Shown here piece after piece: positions 1-6,977 of a stretch of 10,245 nt of DNA; position 1 is the stretch's first letter, and each line of letters opens with the position of its first letter. Under the pieces are notes generated by a model. That model did no database searches, was not told the DNA's origin, and saw only the letters and a list, made by a program, of their open reading frames with translations. Position numbers and translations under genes: made by a program. The DNA comes from Chloroflexota bacterium (lineage in GTDB: Bacteria > Chloroflexota > Anaerolineae > UBA1429). The stretch lies in NCBI GenBank assembly GCA_014360745.1, contig JACIWY010000100.1:1-10245 (forward strand), written 5' to 3'.

Positions 1-342
1 AGCCCGGCGTTGGGCTTGAAATTCTGCACCGACTGCTTCTCACAGATGGGTGCCGACGTCGAAAAGGAGATCCGCTACTTTGGCGGCCTGGGCAAGATCT
101 ATCTGGTCGATTTTCGCAACATCCGCGGCACGGTGGACAACTTTCACGAGACCTTCCTGGATAACGGGCAAGAGGATATGCTCGCGCTCATGTGCGCCTT
201 GAAGCAATCCGGCTTCGATGGCCCCATCAACCCTGATCACGCCGTGCGCATCACCGGCGATGGCCCCGAGGGGCGACAATATTGGGCCCACGCCATCGGC
301 TATATGCGCGCGCTGATGCAGGCGGCAGAGCGATTCTGCTGA
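1..342 (+). CDS. uxuA: Mannonate dehydratase-like protein (UxuA family), C-terminal part, 5' end outside window
   Basis: Only the last 113 codons are present; the frame is open from base 1 and ends at TGA 340-342. UxuA is a TIM-barrel metal enzyme that dehydrates D-mannonate to 2-keto-3-deoxygluconate in hexuronate breakdown in the cytoplasm. Seen here are a YLVDFRNIRGT strand followed by NFHETFLDNGQEDMLALM, then GFDGPINPDHAVR and a closing helix HAIGYMRALMQA. This order (F-R-N/D-x-R-G, then F-x-E-x-F-x-D-x-G-x-x-D-M, then P-D-H) is what I recall for the C-terminal half of mannonate dehydratases; the Asp and His of the PDH and the Arg/Asn of FRN fall where metal or substrate ligands are expected. 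It is followed after 55 nt by the PurF-like gene on the same strand, so it is probably an upstream member of that operon. With the N-terminal part missing, a related sugar isomerase-like TIM barrel cannot be excluded. Confidence 0.78.
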   Translation, partial: SPALGLKFCTDCFSQMGADVEKEIRYFGGLGKIYLVDFRNIRGTVDNFHETFLDNGQEDMLALMCALKQSGFDGPINPDHAVRITGDGPEGRQYWAHAIGYMRALMQAAERFC

Positions 343-397
343 GTGTCCCTATAGACCTTTGAGCTTTTGTGTGTCTTGGCGTGAGAAGGAGGAGCAT

Positions 398-1810
398 ATG
401 GGCGGCATGTTCGGCGTCGTGTCCACAGGAGATTGCGTCACCGAGCTCTTCTACGGCACCGATTATCATTCTCATTTGGGCACCGAGTACGGTGGCATCA
501 TCCTGCGCAACCGCGAAGGCTTTGATCGCGAGATCCACTCCATCCGTAGCACCCAGTTTCGCTCTGCCTTTGAAGAGGACATTGGCCATATGCATGGCAA
601 CAGTGGCATTGGTGTGATCAGCGATTATGAGCCACAACCTCTCTTCCAAGAGACCCATCTGGGGCGCTATGGCATCGTCACCGTCTCGCGCATCAACAAT
701 TTGGAGCCGCTGTTGCGCCAGGCCTTTAATCAGCGGGTGCATTTCTCCAGCATGGGCCATGGCGGAGTGAACCCCACCGATGTTATTTCCTATCTGATCA
801 ATCAGGGCTCCACGCTGGTCGAGGGCATTCAGAACGCGCTGGCAGCCGTCCAGGGTTCCTGTTCGCTCTTGCTGCTCACCGATAGCGGCCTGTATGCCGC
901 ACGCGATCGATTAGGGCGGACGCCGTTGGTCATCGGCCGCAAAGAGGGCGCGTATGCCGTAGCCACCGAAACGTGCGCTTTTCCCAATATCGATTTTGAG
1001 ATCGTCCGTGACATGGGGCCCGGCGAGGTCATACGTTTGACCGAGGAAGGCTATGAGCAACTCGTGCCGCCGGGCCAAGAGTTGCAGATCTGCGCCTTTC
1101 ATTGGATCTATTACGGCTTCCCCGCTTCGAGCTACGAAGGGATCAACGTCGAGGTCGTGCGCAACCGCTGCGGAGCCGCCTGTGCGCGCCGCGACATGGC
1201 GGCCGGCGATACTCAGATCGATCTGGTTGCCGGCATCCCGGATTCGGGCACCGGCCACGGCATCGGTTATGCCGAGCAAGCGCGTATCCCCTATCGGCGG
1301 CCGTTTATCAAATACAACGCCACCTGGGCGCGCAGCTTTATGCCCGAGGAGCAACGCCTGCGCGACTTGGTGGCCGAGATGAAGCTCATCCCGGTGCGCG
1401 AGCTGATCCAAGGACAACGCCTTCTCTTTTGCGAGGATTCGATCGTGCGCGGCACACAATTGCAAGATACGATCCAAATGCTCTACGATTGCGGCGCGCG
1501 CGAGGTGCATGTCCGCCCTGCCTGCCCGCCGCTCATGTACGTCTGTCCCTTCCTGAACTACTCGCGCACCAAAACCGCCATGGCCCTCGCCGCGCGCAAG
1601 GCGATCCACGAGGTCGCGCCGGAGGAGGCCGATCTGAGCCCTTATCTCGACTCGGCCTCGCCGCGCTATCAGGAGATGGTCGATCGGGTGCGGCAGCGGA
1701 TGCGCCTTACCTCGCTTCGCTACCAGACGCTGGAGGACATGGTGGCGGCCATCGGCCTGCCCAAAGAACGGCTCTGTACCCACTGCTGGGATCACAGCAG
1801 CCACTTTTAA
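398..1810 (+). CDS. PurF-type amidophosphoribosyltransferase homologue lacking the glutaminase cysteine
   Basis: A 470-residue protein with the two-domain layout of glutamine PRPP amidotransferase (PurF), the first committed enzyme of purine synthesis. ATG 398 is chosen because AAGGAGGAG lies at 386-394; an in-frame TTG at 359 has no such site. The N-terminal Ntn-type domain begins MGGMFGVVS, where PurF has C-G-I-F-G right after the initiator Met, so Gly2 stands in place of the nucleophilic Cys. The H-x-R-Y-x-T glutamine-binding stretch is also replaced (GIGVISDY, residues 70-77). The phosphoribosyltransferase domain looks intact: the PRPP loop is FCEDSIVRGTQ (344-354) with both acidic residues E346 and D347. 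Cys232, Cys383, Cys460 and Cys463 match the spacing of the four [4Fe-4S] ligands of the B. subtilis-type enzyme, and the end (IGLPKERLCTHCWD) is PurF-like. I infer a PRPP-binding protein that does not hydrolyse glutamine; it may use ammonia or another acceptor. It sits between a UxuA-like gene and a sulfatase, not in a pur cluster. Confidence 0.85.
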   Translation: MGGMFGVVSTGDCVTELFYGTDYHSHLGTEYGGIILRNREGFDREIHSIRSTQFRSAFEEDIGHMHGNSGIGVISDYEPQPLFQETHLGRYGIVTVSRINNLEPLLRQAFNQRVHFSSMGHGGVNPTDVISYLINQGSTLVEGIQNALAAVQGSCSLLLLTDSGLYAARDRLGRTPLVIGRKEGAYAVATETCAFPNIDFEIVRDMGPGEVIRLTEEGYEQLVPPGQELQICAFHWIYYGFPASSYEGINVEVVRNRCGAACARRDMAAGDTQIDLVAGIPDSGTGHGIGYAEQARIPYRRPFIKYNATWARSFMPEEQRLRDLVAEMKLIPVRELIQGQRLLFCEDSIVRGTQLQDTIQMLYDCGAREVHVRPACPPLMYVCPFLNYSRTKTAMALAARKAIHEVAPEEADLSPYLDSASPRYQEMVDRVRQRMRLTSLRYQTLEDMVAAIGLPKERLCTHCWDHSSHF

Positions 1811-1850
1811 TCTCCTCCGTCCGTTCACAACCTACTTGAAAGGAGTTGCC

Positions 1851-3359
1851 ATGTCGCCCTCTCGCGATCGGCCTAACATCCTGCTCATTATGGCCGACCA
1901 GCTTGTCCCCATGCTCATGGGCGCCTACGACCACCCCGTGGTGCAGACGCCCAACCTGAATCGCCTGGTGGAAAACGGCGTTCGCTTTGATGCCGCGTAT
2001 ACCGCCTGTCCGCTTTGCGCTCCGGCGCGCGCCGCGTTGGCCACCGGGCGATACATCTCGGCCATCGGCGCCTGGGATAATGCCTCGACCTTCGACGACA
2101 CCGAGCCCACGTTGCAACACTACTTGGCCCGCGCCGGCTACGAGACGATCGCCAGCGGCAAACTGCACTATATCGGCGCCGACCAGCTTCACGGCTATCG
2201 CCGCCGTCTGACCACCGATATCTACCCGGCCGGGCTGAATATGTTGCCCACCAACAAGCGCAAGCCTGCGGAACGTTTCATCGATCGTCGCAGCCATGCT
2301 CGCGGTTATGCCCTGCCCCAGGTGGGCGTGCGCACTTGGACCCAGTTTCTGGCCTACGACACCGAGACCCAGTTCCGCGCCGTCGAGTATCTTTACGGGC
2401 GGGCGTGCGCCGGCCGCCCCAGCCGCCCCGACCTGGGCAGCGAGGAGCCCTTTTTCCTCTCCGTCTCTTTCCATTGCCCCCATGATCCCTTCCAGGTCAC
2501 TCAGGAGCTGTGGGACCTCTACGAGGGGCAGGAGATCGACATCCCACAGTACCCGCCCGACATGGAGGAAACCTATTCCATCATGGATCGCTGGTTGAAC
2601 GCCTACCACGGCACCGACCGCATCGACATCAAGGCGCCGGAGAGCCTTTACGCCCTGCGACGTAGCTATTACGGCCTGGTCACCTTTATCGATCGTCAGG
2701 TGGGCGAGTTATTGCGCGTCCTGGAAGAGACCGGCCTGCGTGAGAACACTATCGTCTTTTTCACCTCCGACCATGGCGATATGCTGGCCGAAAAGAACAT
2801 GGTGCAAAAGCGCGCGCTCTATGAATGGTCGGCGCGCGTCCCGCTCATCGCCCATTTCCCTGATGGCTGGGGGGCGGGCAAGACGGTGCGCACGCCGGTG
2901 AACCTCATCGACCTGGTGCCCACCGTGTTAGATTTGGCCGGTGTGCAAGAACGCCTGCCGCTGGATGGCCTCAGCCTTTTGCCCCTCATCGAGGGCCGCG
3001 AGAATGGGCGCCTTACCTTTTCCGAGAGCCATACCAACGGCGTCTATGCGCCCTGTTTCATGGTGCGCGAGGGCGACTATAAGCTGATCTATATCCACGA
3101 GGGGCAGGGCGAGAGGCAACTCTTTAACCTGGCTCAGGATCCCGGCGAATGGCACAACTTGGCGAACGATCCGGGCCACGCCGCCCTCTGCGACCACCTG
3201 TTGCAGCTTATCTTGGCCCGTTTTGACCCCGACGACATCGAGGCGCGTCTGCAGGCCAGCCTGGACAAGCGCCATCTGGTCGACGCGGCGAACAAAGCCA
3301 ACGATGTGCATTGGGATTATGAACCGCGCTTCGATGCGGCCAAGCAATACTGCCGATAA
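1851..3359 (+). CDS. Sulfatase of the choline-sulfatase (BetC-like) type
   Basis: A 502-residue type I sulfatase of the alkaline phosphatase superfamily, hydrolysing a sulfate ester to alcohol plus sulfate. Start ATG 1851 follows AAAGGAG at 1839-1845; an upstream TTG at 1836 is rejected because it precedes this site. Seen: RPNILLIMADQ (7-17) with the first metal Asp16; the sulfatase signature PLCAPARAALATG (54-66), where Cys56 in C-x-P-x-R is the residue converted to formylglycine and Arg60 stabilises it; SGKLHY (102-107); and FFTSDHGD (303-310) with metal residues D307 and H308. The stretches AWDN (75-78), GADQLHG (109-115), LTTDIYPA (120-127) and the C-terminal WDYEPRFDAAKQYCR resemble bacterial choline-O-sulfatase BetC, including its short C-terminal domain. 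No signal peptide is visible, so it is probably cytoplasmic. No betA, betB or betI is nearby, and the UxuA-like and reductase neighbours suggest a sugar sulfate is also possible. It needs a formylglycine-generating enzyme encoded elsewhere. Confidence 0.9.
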   Translation: MSPSRDRPNILLIMADQLVPMLMGAYDHPVVQTPNLNRLVENGVRFDAAYTACPLCAPARAALATGRYISAIGAWDNASTFDDTEPTLQHYLARAGYETIASGKLHYIGADQLHGYRRRLTTDIYPAGLNMLPTNKRKPAERFIDRRSHARGYALPQVGVRTWTQFLAYDTETQFRAVEYLYGRACAGRPSRPDLGSEEPFFLSVSFHCPHDPFQVTQELWDLYEGQEIDIPQYPPDMEETYSIMDRWLNAYHGTDRIDIKAPESLYALRRSYYGLVTFIDRQVGELLRVLEETGLRENTIVFFTSDHGDMLAEKNMVQKRALYEWSARVPLIAHFPDGWGAGKTVRTPVNLIDLVPTVLDLAGVQERLPLDGLSLLPLIEGRENGRLTFSESHTNGVYAPCFMVREGDYKLIYIHEGQGERQLFNLAQDPGEWHNLANDPGHAALCDHLLQLILARFDPDDIEARLQASLDKRHLVDAANKANDVHWDYEPRFDAAKQYCR

Positions 3360-3379
3360 AGATAAAAGGAGGCAACAGA

Positions 3380-4351
3380 ATGGAATACCAACCCTTGAAC
3401 GGCACCGGCGCCATCGTCTCGCGCGTTAGCCTGGGCACGATGACCTTCGGCCATGAGACCGACGAGCCGACCTCGATCCGCATGGTCGATATCGCCCTAG
3501 ACGCCGGCATCAATTGGATCGACACGGCCAACGCCTATAGCAGAGGCCGCTCCGAAGAGATTCTGGGCAAGGCGCTACAGGGCAAACGCGATCGGGTTGT
3601 GCTGGCCAGCAAAGTGGCCAACTTGGTGGGCCCTGATCCCCGTCGCGACCAAGGGCTGCATCGTTGGCACATCTTGAGGGCCGTCGAGGACAGCCTGCGC
3701 CGGCTCAACACCGATCGGCTGGATATCCTCTATATGCACAGGCCGGATCATGTCACGCCTATCGAGGAGACGCTGGCGGCCATCGATACCCTGGTGCGCC
3801 AGGGCAAAGTCATTTACGTTGGCATGTCCAATTTTGCCGCGTGGCAGCTCTGTGAGGCCAAGCTCAAGGCCGAGTTTCACGGCTGGGCCAAGCCGGTGGT
3901 CACCCAGGTGCCTTATAACCTGATCACCCGCTCTATCGATGCCGAATGCGTGCCTTTTTGCCGCGAGCACAACATGGCCATCACCTGCTACAACCCGCTG
4001 GCTGCCGGCTTGCTCACCGGCAAGCATCGGGGAGCGGGCGCTCCCTCCGAGCACACCCGCTTTGCCGAAAGCGAACAGTATTACCGCCGCTACTGGCACG
4101 AGGCCAATTTCAAGGCCGTGGATCGCTTGGCCGAGATCGCCGAACAAGCCGGCAAGACGCTTATCGAGCTATCGCTACAATGGCTCCTTTCGCAGCCTCA
4201 TGTCACCTCCGTTATCCTCGGTGCGCGCACCATCGAACACTTGGAGAGTAACCTGAAGGCCATCGAAGGACGGTTGGATCAGGCGACCCTGGCCGCCTGC
4301 GATGAGGTATGGGAGGGGCTCCGCGGCGTGCATTTCAGCTACATCCGCTGA
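3380..4351 (+). CDS. Aldo/keto reductase
   Basis: A 323-residue NAD(P)H-dependent oxidoreductase of the aldo/keto reductase superfamily, a cytoplasmic (alpha/beta)8 barrel that interconverts carbonyls and alcohols, commonly of sugars or small aldehydes. The start follows a near-ideal AAAAGGAGG (3364-3372) with a 7-nt spacer. The catalytic tetrad is complete: Asp48 and Tyr53 in WIDTANAYSRGRSEE, Lys78 in VVLASKVAN, and His120 in DILYMHRPD. The C-terminal cofactor loop GARTIEHLESN is present, and the length is normal for the family. It starts 20 nt after the sulfatase stop codon and is followed directly by a hairpin terminator, so it is the last gene of the operon. The neighbours suggest it reduces or oxidises a product released by the sulfatase or dehydratase, but the substrate cannot be read from the sequence. 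Confidence 0.93.
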   Translation: MEYQPLNGTGAIVSRVSLGTMTFGHETDEPTSIRMVDIALDAGINWIDTANAYSRGRSEEILGKALQGKRDRVVLASKVANLVGPDPRRDQGLHRWHILRAVEDSLRRLNTDRLDILYMHRPDHVTPIEETLAAIDTLVRQGKVIYVGMSNFAAWQLCEAKLKAEFHGWAKPVVTQVPYNLITRSIDAECVPFCREHNMAITCYNPLAAGLLTGKHRGAGAPSEHTRFAESEQYYRRYWHEANFKAVDRLAEIAEQAGKTLIELSLQWLLSQPHVTSVILGARTIEHLESNLKAIEGRLDQATLAACDEVWEGLRGVHFSYIR

Positions 4352-4368
4352 GATATAACTCGACATAA

Positions 4369-4402
4369 AAAGGGGACGGACGAGCTCATCGTCCGCCCCT
4401 TT
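4369..4402 (-). terminator. Intrinsic terminator between convergent genes
   Basis: A strong hairpin: AAAGGGG (4369-4375), one bulged A, CGGACGA (4377-4383), loop GCTCA, then TCGTCCG (4389-4395) and CCCCTTT (4396-4402), giving 14 base pairs. Read on the - strand the stem is followed by a T run (TTTTTATG), so it is a classic intrinsic terminator for the sulfotransferase gene. It begins only 18 nt after the aldo/keto reductase stop; read on the + strand the stem ends in CCCCTTT but G residues follow, so termination there would be weaker. Probably it works in both directions. Confidence 0.82.
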
Positions 4403-4461
4403 GGGGGAATCATAGGTACTACTTGTCCCGTGTCCTCCACAAGCCGCCCAAGGCCAATTTA

Positions 4462-5625
4462 TTATACTGAGTATCCCCACTCCTGAAAGGCCCGCCCCCA
4501 GGCTTGGGCAATTTGTTGGCGCAGTGCGCGGGGCAACGGTTGGTAGCGATTCTTTTGATAACCGGCGTGAGCTTGGGCGTACTCTTGAATGCGCGGCCTT
4601 ACCTCCTCAAAGCCGCCTAGCTGTAGCTCATCATAGATGCGTTCCATCTGGCCTTCCATATCGGCCTCGAGGTCTTCGAAATGCACCTCGCTGAACTGCC
4701 CCTCCGGCACGAGGTCGCGCTCCTCAAAAAAGGCCTCATAGATGAGCTGGTAACGTCGCAGGATATCCGCGCGCAGGCGCTCGTGACGCGGCTTTTGCAA
4801 ATAGAGCGCGCGCACCGCCTTGCGATAAAAGCGCCTGGTGGAGCGGTAGACGTCGTAGGGGTTGCGGCAGATATGTACAAAACGCGCGTCGGGGAAGAGC
4901 TCGAGCAACAAGCGGATGCGCCCTGTGTGGGTGGGCGATTTGATCACCAGCGGCTTGCCGTATAGATAGGTGAGCTTTTTCATGTAGCGCAGCAGGGCCT
5001 GCTTCCACTCGGCCACCAACTTTTCCGGAACCCCGCGAAAGGTCAAGTAACGGTCGTAATGGCGGGCATAGCGTGGAAAGAGCCAGCCCATGTAGGGCGA
5101 ATGGAAGCTCATCAGCGCCAGCGCCCATTCGTCCTCCGCCGGGCTCGAGACGGTTACCCTGAGGTTGTCCATCGGGCGGCTGCCGGCGTCGAGATGGGCC
5201 AGCTTGAGCGCCAGCGTTCGCTCCATCAAAAAGGTGTGCGGGCGCATCACCTGAAAGAGGCTGGGATAGGCAAAGCGCTCGTCGAGGGTCAGCAGCTCGT
5301 GCAGCAAGGTGGTGCCGCTGCGCCAATGGCCGAGGATAAAGATCGGCTCCTTGACCTGCACCCCCGCCAAGGCCGAGCCGAAACGCCACTCTTCGATCTG
5401 CTTGACCACGCCGTTTGCCAGGCCGACCGCCGCGCCCAGCAAGGCCGCGGGCAGAAAGATAGGATCGACGCCCATGCGCCGCCCGCGAAACACCCGCACC
5501 CAGTCGCCGATGGTCATGCCGCAGGTGGCAAAGGCCGCCAGCTTGAGCTGGCCGCGCTCGCCGCGCAGATTTTGCACCGTCTCGCGCAGCCCCTGCCAAA
5601 GCGACCCCCGCGCCGATTTACGCAT
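4462..5625 (-). CDS. PAPS-dependent sulfotransferase family protein
   Basis: A 387-residue protein that should transfer a sulfuryl group from PAPS to an acceptor. The 5'-phosphosulfate loop is PIFILGHWRSGTTLLHE (94-110), and the 3'-phosphate site is FVHICRNPYDVYRST (249-263), with Arg254 and Ser262 as the expected 3'-phosphate contacts. A conserved acidic stretch SPAEDEWALAL (161-171) lies between them. These match the Sulfotransfer_3-type families. The N-terminal 95 residues are basic and contain a hydrophobic stretch FLPAALLGAAVGLANGVV (57-74), which could be a membrane-contacting helix. No cleavable signal peptide is evident. The start is supported by AAGGAG on the - strand at 5637-5632 with a 6-nt spacer. 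It has its own promoter and a terminator, so it is a single-gene unit that converges on the sulfatase operon. The acceptor (lipid, glycan or small molecule) cannot be told. Confidence 0.88.
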   Translation of the reverse strand: MRKSARGSLWQGLRETVQNLRGERGQLKLAAFATCGMTIGDWVRVFRGRRMGVDPIFLPAALLGAAVGLANGVVKQIEEWRFGSALAGVQVKEPIFILGHWRSGTTLLHELLTLDERFAYPSLFQVMRPHTFLMERTLALKLAHLDAGSRPMDNLRVTVSSPAEDEWALALMSFHSPYMGWLFPRYARHYDRYLTFRGVPEKLVAEWKQALLRYMKKLTYLYGKPLVIKSPTHTGRIRLLLELFPDARFVHICRNPYDVYRSTRRFYRKAVRALYLQKPRHERLRADILRRYQLIYEAFFEERDLVPEGQFSEVHFEDLEADMEGQMERIYDELQLGGFEEVRPRIQEYAQAHAGYQKNRYQPLPRALRQQIAQAWGRAFQEWGYSV

Positions 5626-5686
5626 GATGAACTCCTTATTGTGCCGGCCCCCCTGCGAATAATACCTGGGGCCTGCCCAACTGTTG

Positions 5687-5716
5687 ATTATACACCGCCT
5701 GTAGAATGAAGGCCAA
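5687..5716 (-). promoter_or_regulatory. Predicted sigma70-type promoter of the sulfotransferase gene
   Basis: On the - strand a perfect -10 hexamer TATAAT (5692-5687) is preceded, with an 18-nt spacer, by TTGGCC (5716-5711), 4 of 6 matches to TTGACA. Transcription would start near 5680, giving a leader of about 55 nt before the ATG at 5625. Confidence 0.6.
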
Positions 5717-5824
5717 CTTCTGTTGCAGCCTGCACAGGCAGACGCGGATCGGAACCCGCCGCAAGGGTAGCTATGATGTCAATCGCTTTGCTTCAAAGCA
5801 GAGATTAACCAAACACCTTCCGGC

Positions 5825-5853
5825 TTTACAATGCACAAGCCAGCAGCTACAAT
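5825..5853 (+). promoter_or_regulatory. Predicted sigma70-type promoter of the WYL-cas3-cas8e operon
   Basis: TTTACA (5825-5830, 5 of 6 matches to TTGACA) is followed after exactly 17 nt by TACAAT (5848-5853, 5 of 6 matches to TATAAT). A start near 5860 would leave a leader of about 120 nt before the regulator's ATG. This is the best + strand promoter match in the intergenic region. Confidence 0.6.
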
Positions 5854-5900
5854 GACAACTAACTTAATCCTTATCTGCTCAAGAACATAATAAACTTTAA

Positions 5901-5912
5901 GCCATCGATGGC
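5901..5912. promoter_or_regulatory. Perfect 12-bp palindrome, candidate operator
   Basis: GCCATCGATGGC is a perfect palindrome lying about 40 nt downstream of the predicted start of the cas operon and 70 nt before the regulator's ATG. Its position suits a roadblock-type or autoregulatory site for the WYL regulator. It is short, and its function is inference only. Confidence 0.35.
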
Positions 5913-5981
5913 CTATCGCGACAGGATTTGACGCATTCGTGCCTTATACTAGGGCTAAAGCCTGGTCCGAATCGAGGAGAG

Positions 5982-6977
5982 ATGATCGAGCGGGAACTCA
6001 ATAAGCATCAGCGATTACAGCGGATTTGCCATTTGCTCTATCGCAATCCACATGGGCTGACCACGGCGGAAATCGCCAGGCTGTGCGGTGTCTCGGTGCG
6101 CACCGCGCAACGAGACCTGCAAGATCTGCAAGAGGAGGGCGTGCCCTTGTGGGAAGGGGAGGGCCGTCCGCCGCGCTATGGCATCGCCAAGGGATATTAT
6201 GTGCCGCCGATCCATCTTGGCCTGGATGACGCGTTGGCCCTCTTTTTGGCCGCGCGGCTATTGGCCCGCTATGCCGACACGTTCGACCCGCACATCGCCG
6301 AGGCGCTGGCCAAGCTGGCCGGCATCTTGCCCGAAGGGATGGCCGAGCACATCCATGCCACAATCCGCGCTCTAGCAAGTCGGCGGGAGGCGCCCCGTTT
6401 TGTGGAGGTTTTGCGTGTGCTGGCGCTGGGCTGGGCTTCGCGGCGCCGAGTGCGCATCCGCCATCAGGCGGCGGGAAGCGCGCATGTGCACGAGTATACG
6501 CTAAGCCCTTACTTTATCGAGCCCTCGGCCACGGGCAATGCCACCTACGTCATCGGCCATGCCAGTTTCTTTGACGGCCTGCGCACCTTTAAGGTGGAGC
6601 GCATTCTGAGCGCGGAATTGACCGACGAGGCCTTTGAGGTACCGGAGGGGTTTGATGGCCCGGCGTTGCTCGCCGGGGCGTGGGGCATCTGGTACGGCGA
6701 AGAGCCCCAAGAGGTGGCCCTGCATTTTGTGCCCGAGGCCACGCGGCGGGTGAAGGAGACCTGCTGGCATCCGAGCCAGACGCTGGAAGAGCTGCCCGAT
6801 GGCGGCTGTATCCTGAGCATGACGGTGGATGCGCCGGAGGAAATGATCTATTGGATCCGCGGCTGGGGGCCGCAGGTGGAGGTATTGGCGCCGGCGTGGT
6901 TGAGGGAGCGGATGGAGAGGGAGGCGCGAGAGGTGGTGAGGATCTATGAGGGGCTAAGAGATGGTGGGGTTGTTTAG
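5982..6977 (+). CDS. HTH-WYL-WCX transcriptional regulator heading the CRISPR-cas operon
   Basis: A 331-residue protein of the WYL family, which are DNA-binding regulators that often sense a nucleic acid or nucleotide ligand and are frequently found next to CRISPR-Cas genes. An N-terminal winged helix-turn-helix spans residues 8-66, with LTTAEIARLCGVSVRTAQRDLQ as its core. A helical linker follows, then the WYL domain at about 150-215, with TYVIGHASFFDG (188-199) and LRTFKVERI (200-208). The C-terminal WCX region (about 243-325) ends with WGPQVEVLAPAWLRERM. The namesake W-Y-L is T-Y-V (188-190) here, so the first residue is not aromatic. ATG 5982 is chosen because GAGGAG sits at 5974-5979 (short spacing) and the family's basic helix begins soon after; an upstream TTG at 5928 adds 18 residues unlike the family. 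The gene overlaps cas3 by 17 nt, so both should be on one transcript. I infer local control of the type I-E genes, whether as repressor or activator is unknown. Confidence 0.88.
   Translation: MIERELNKHQRLQRICHLLYRNPHGLTTAEIARLCGVSVRTAQRDLQDLQEEGVPLWEGEGRPPRYGIAKGYYVPPIHLGLDDALALFLAARLLARYADTFDPHIAEALAKLAGILPEGMAEHIHATIRALASRREAPRFVEVLRVLALGWASRRRVRIRHQAAGSAHVHEYTLSPYFIEPSATGNATYVIGHASFFDGLRTFKVERILSAELTDEAFEVPEGFDGPALLAGAWGIWYGEEPQEVALHFVPEATRRVKETCWHPSQTLEELPDGGCILSMTVDAPEEMIYWIRGWGPQVEVLAPAWLRERMEREAREVVRIYEGLRDGGVV

Larger units (their letters stand above)
5626..5981. other. Divergent intergenic region between sulfotransferase and CRISPR regulator
   Basis: About 360 nt without a gene, more AT-rich than its flanks. 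It holds the - strand promoter of the sulfotransferase gene (5687-5716), a + strand promoter for the WYL-cas operon (5825-5853) and a 12-bp palindrome (5901-5912). Two small inverted repeats are also seen: GCTTTG-CTT-CAAAGC (5785-5799) between the two promoters, and GGCCCC/GGGGCC (5646-5651 and 5668-5673) in the sulfotransferase leader. I see no tRNA, no CRISPR repeats and no convincing small ORF here. Confidence 0.7.

Noticed and set aside
911..2609. Long open frames on the - strand (911-1828 and 1707-2609)
   Set aside because: They lie opposite the PurF-like and sulfatase genes, whose motifs are clear; the translations show no family features and are expected in GC-rich DNA.
4736..5709. Open frames overlapping the sulfotransferase gene (4736-5599 - and 5059-5709 +)
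   Set aside because: They are shadows of the sulfotransferase, which has both PAPS-binding motifs in its own frame.
5864..5891. TTAATC and CATAAT as an alternative + strand promoter
   Set aside because: The -10 is fair, but the -35 matches only 3 of 6 bases with a 16-nt spacer; the 5825-5853 pair is better.
5928..5950. TTGACG followed by TATACT as a promoter for the WYL gene
   Set aside because: The spacer is only 11 nt, too short for a sigma70 promoter; no good -35 stands at 16-18 nt from TATACT.
5928..5981. TTG start at 5928 adding 18 residues to the WYL regulator
   Set aside because: The added residues do not look like the family's N-terminus, and ATG 5982 has its own ribosome site.
5640..5981. 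CRISPR array or leader in the intergenic region next to the cas genes
   Set aside because: No repeat of 25-40 nt recurs at regular spacing anywhere in this stretch.
6904..6968. Purine-rich tract at the end of the WYL gene
   Set aside because: It is explained by the Glu/Arg/Gly-rich helix it encodes and the ribosome site of cas3.
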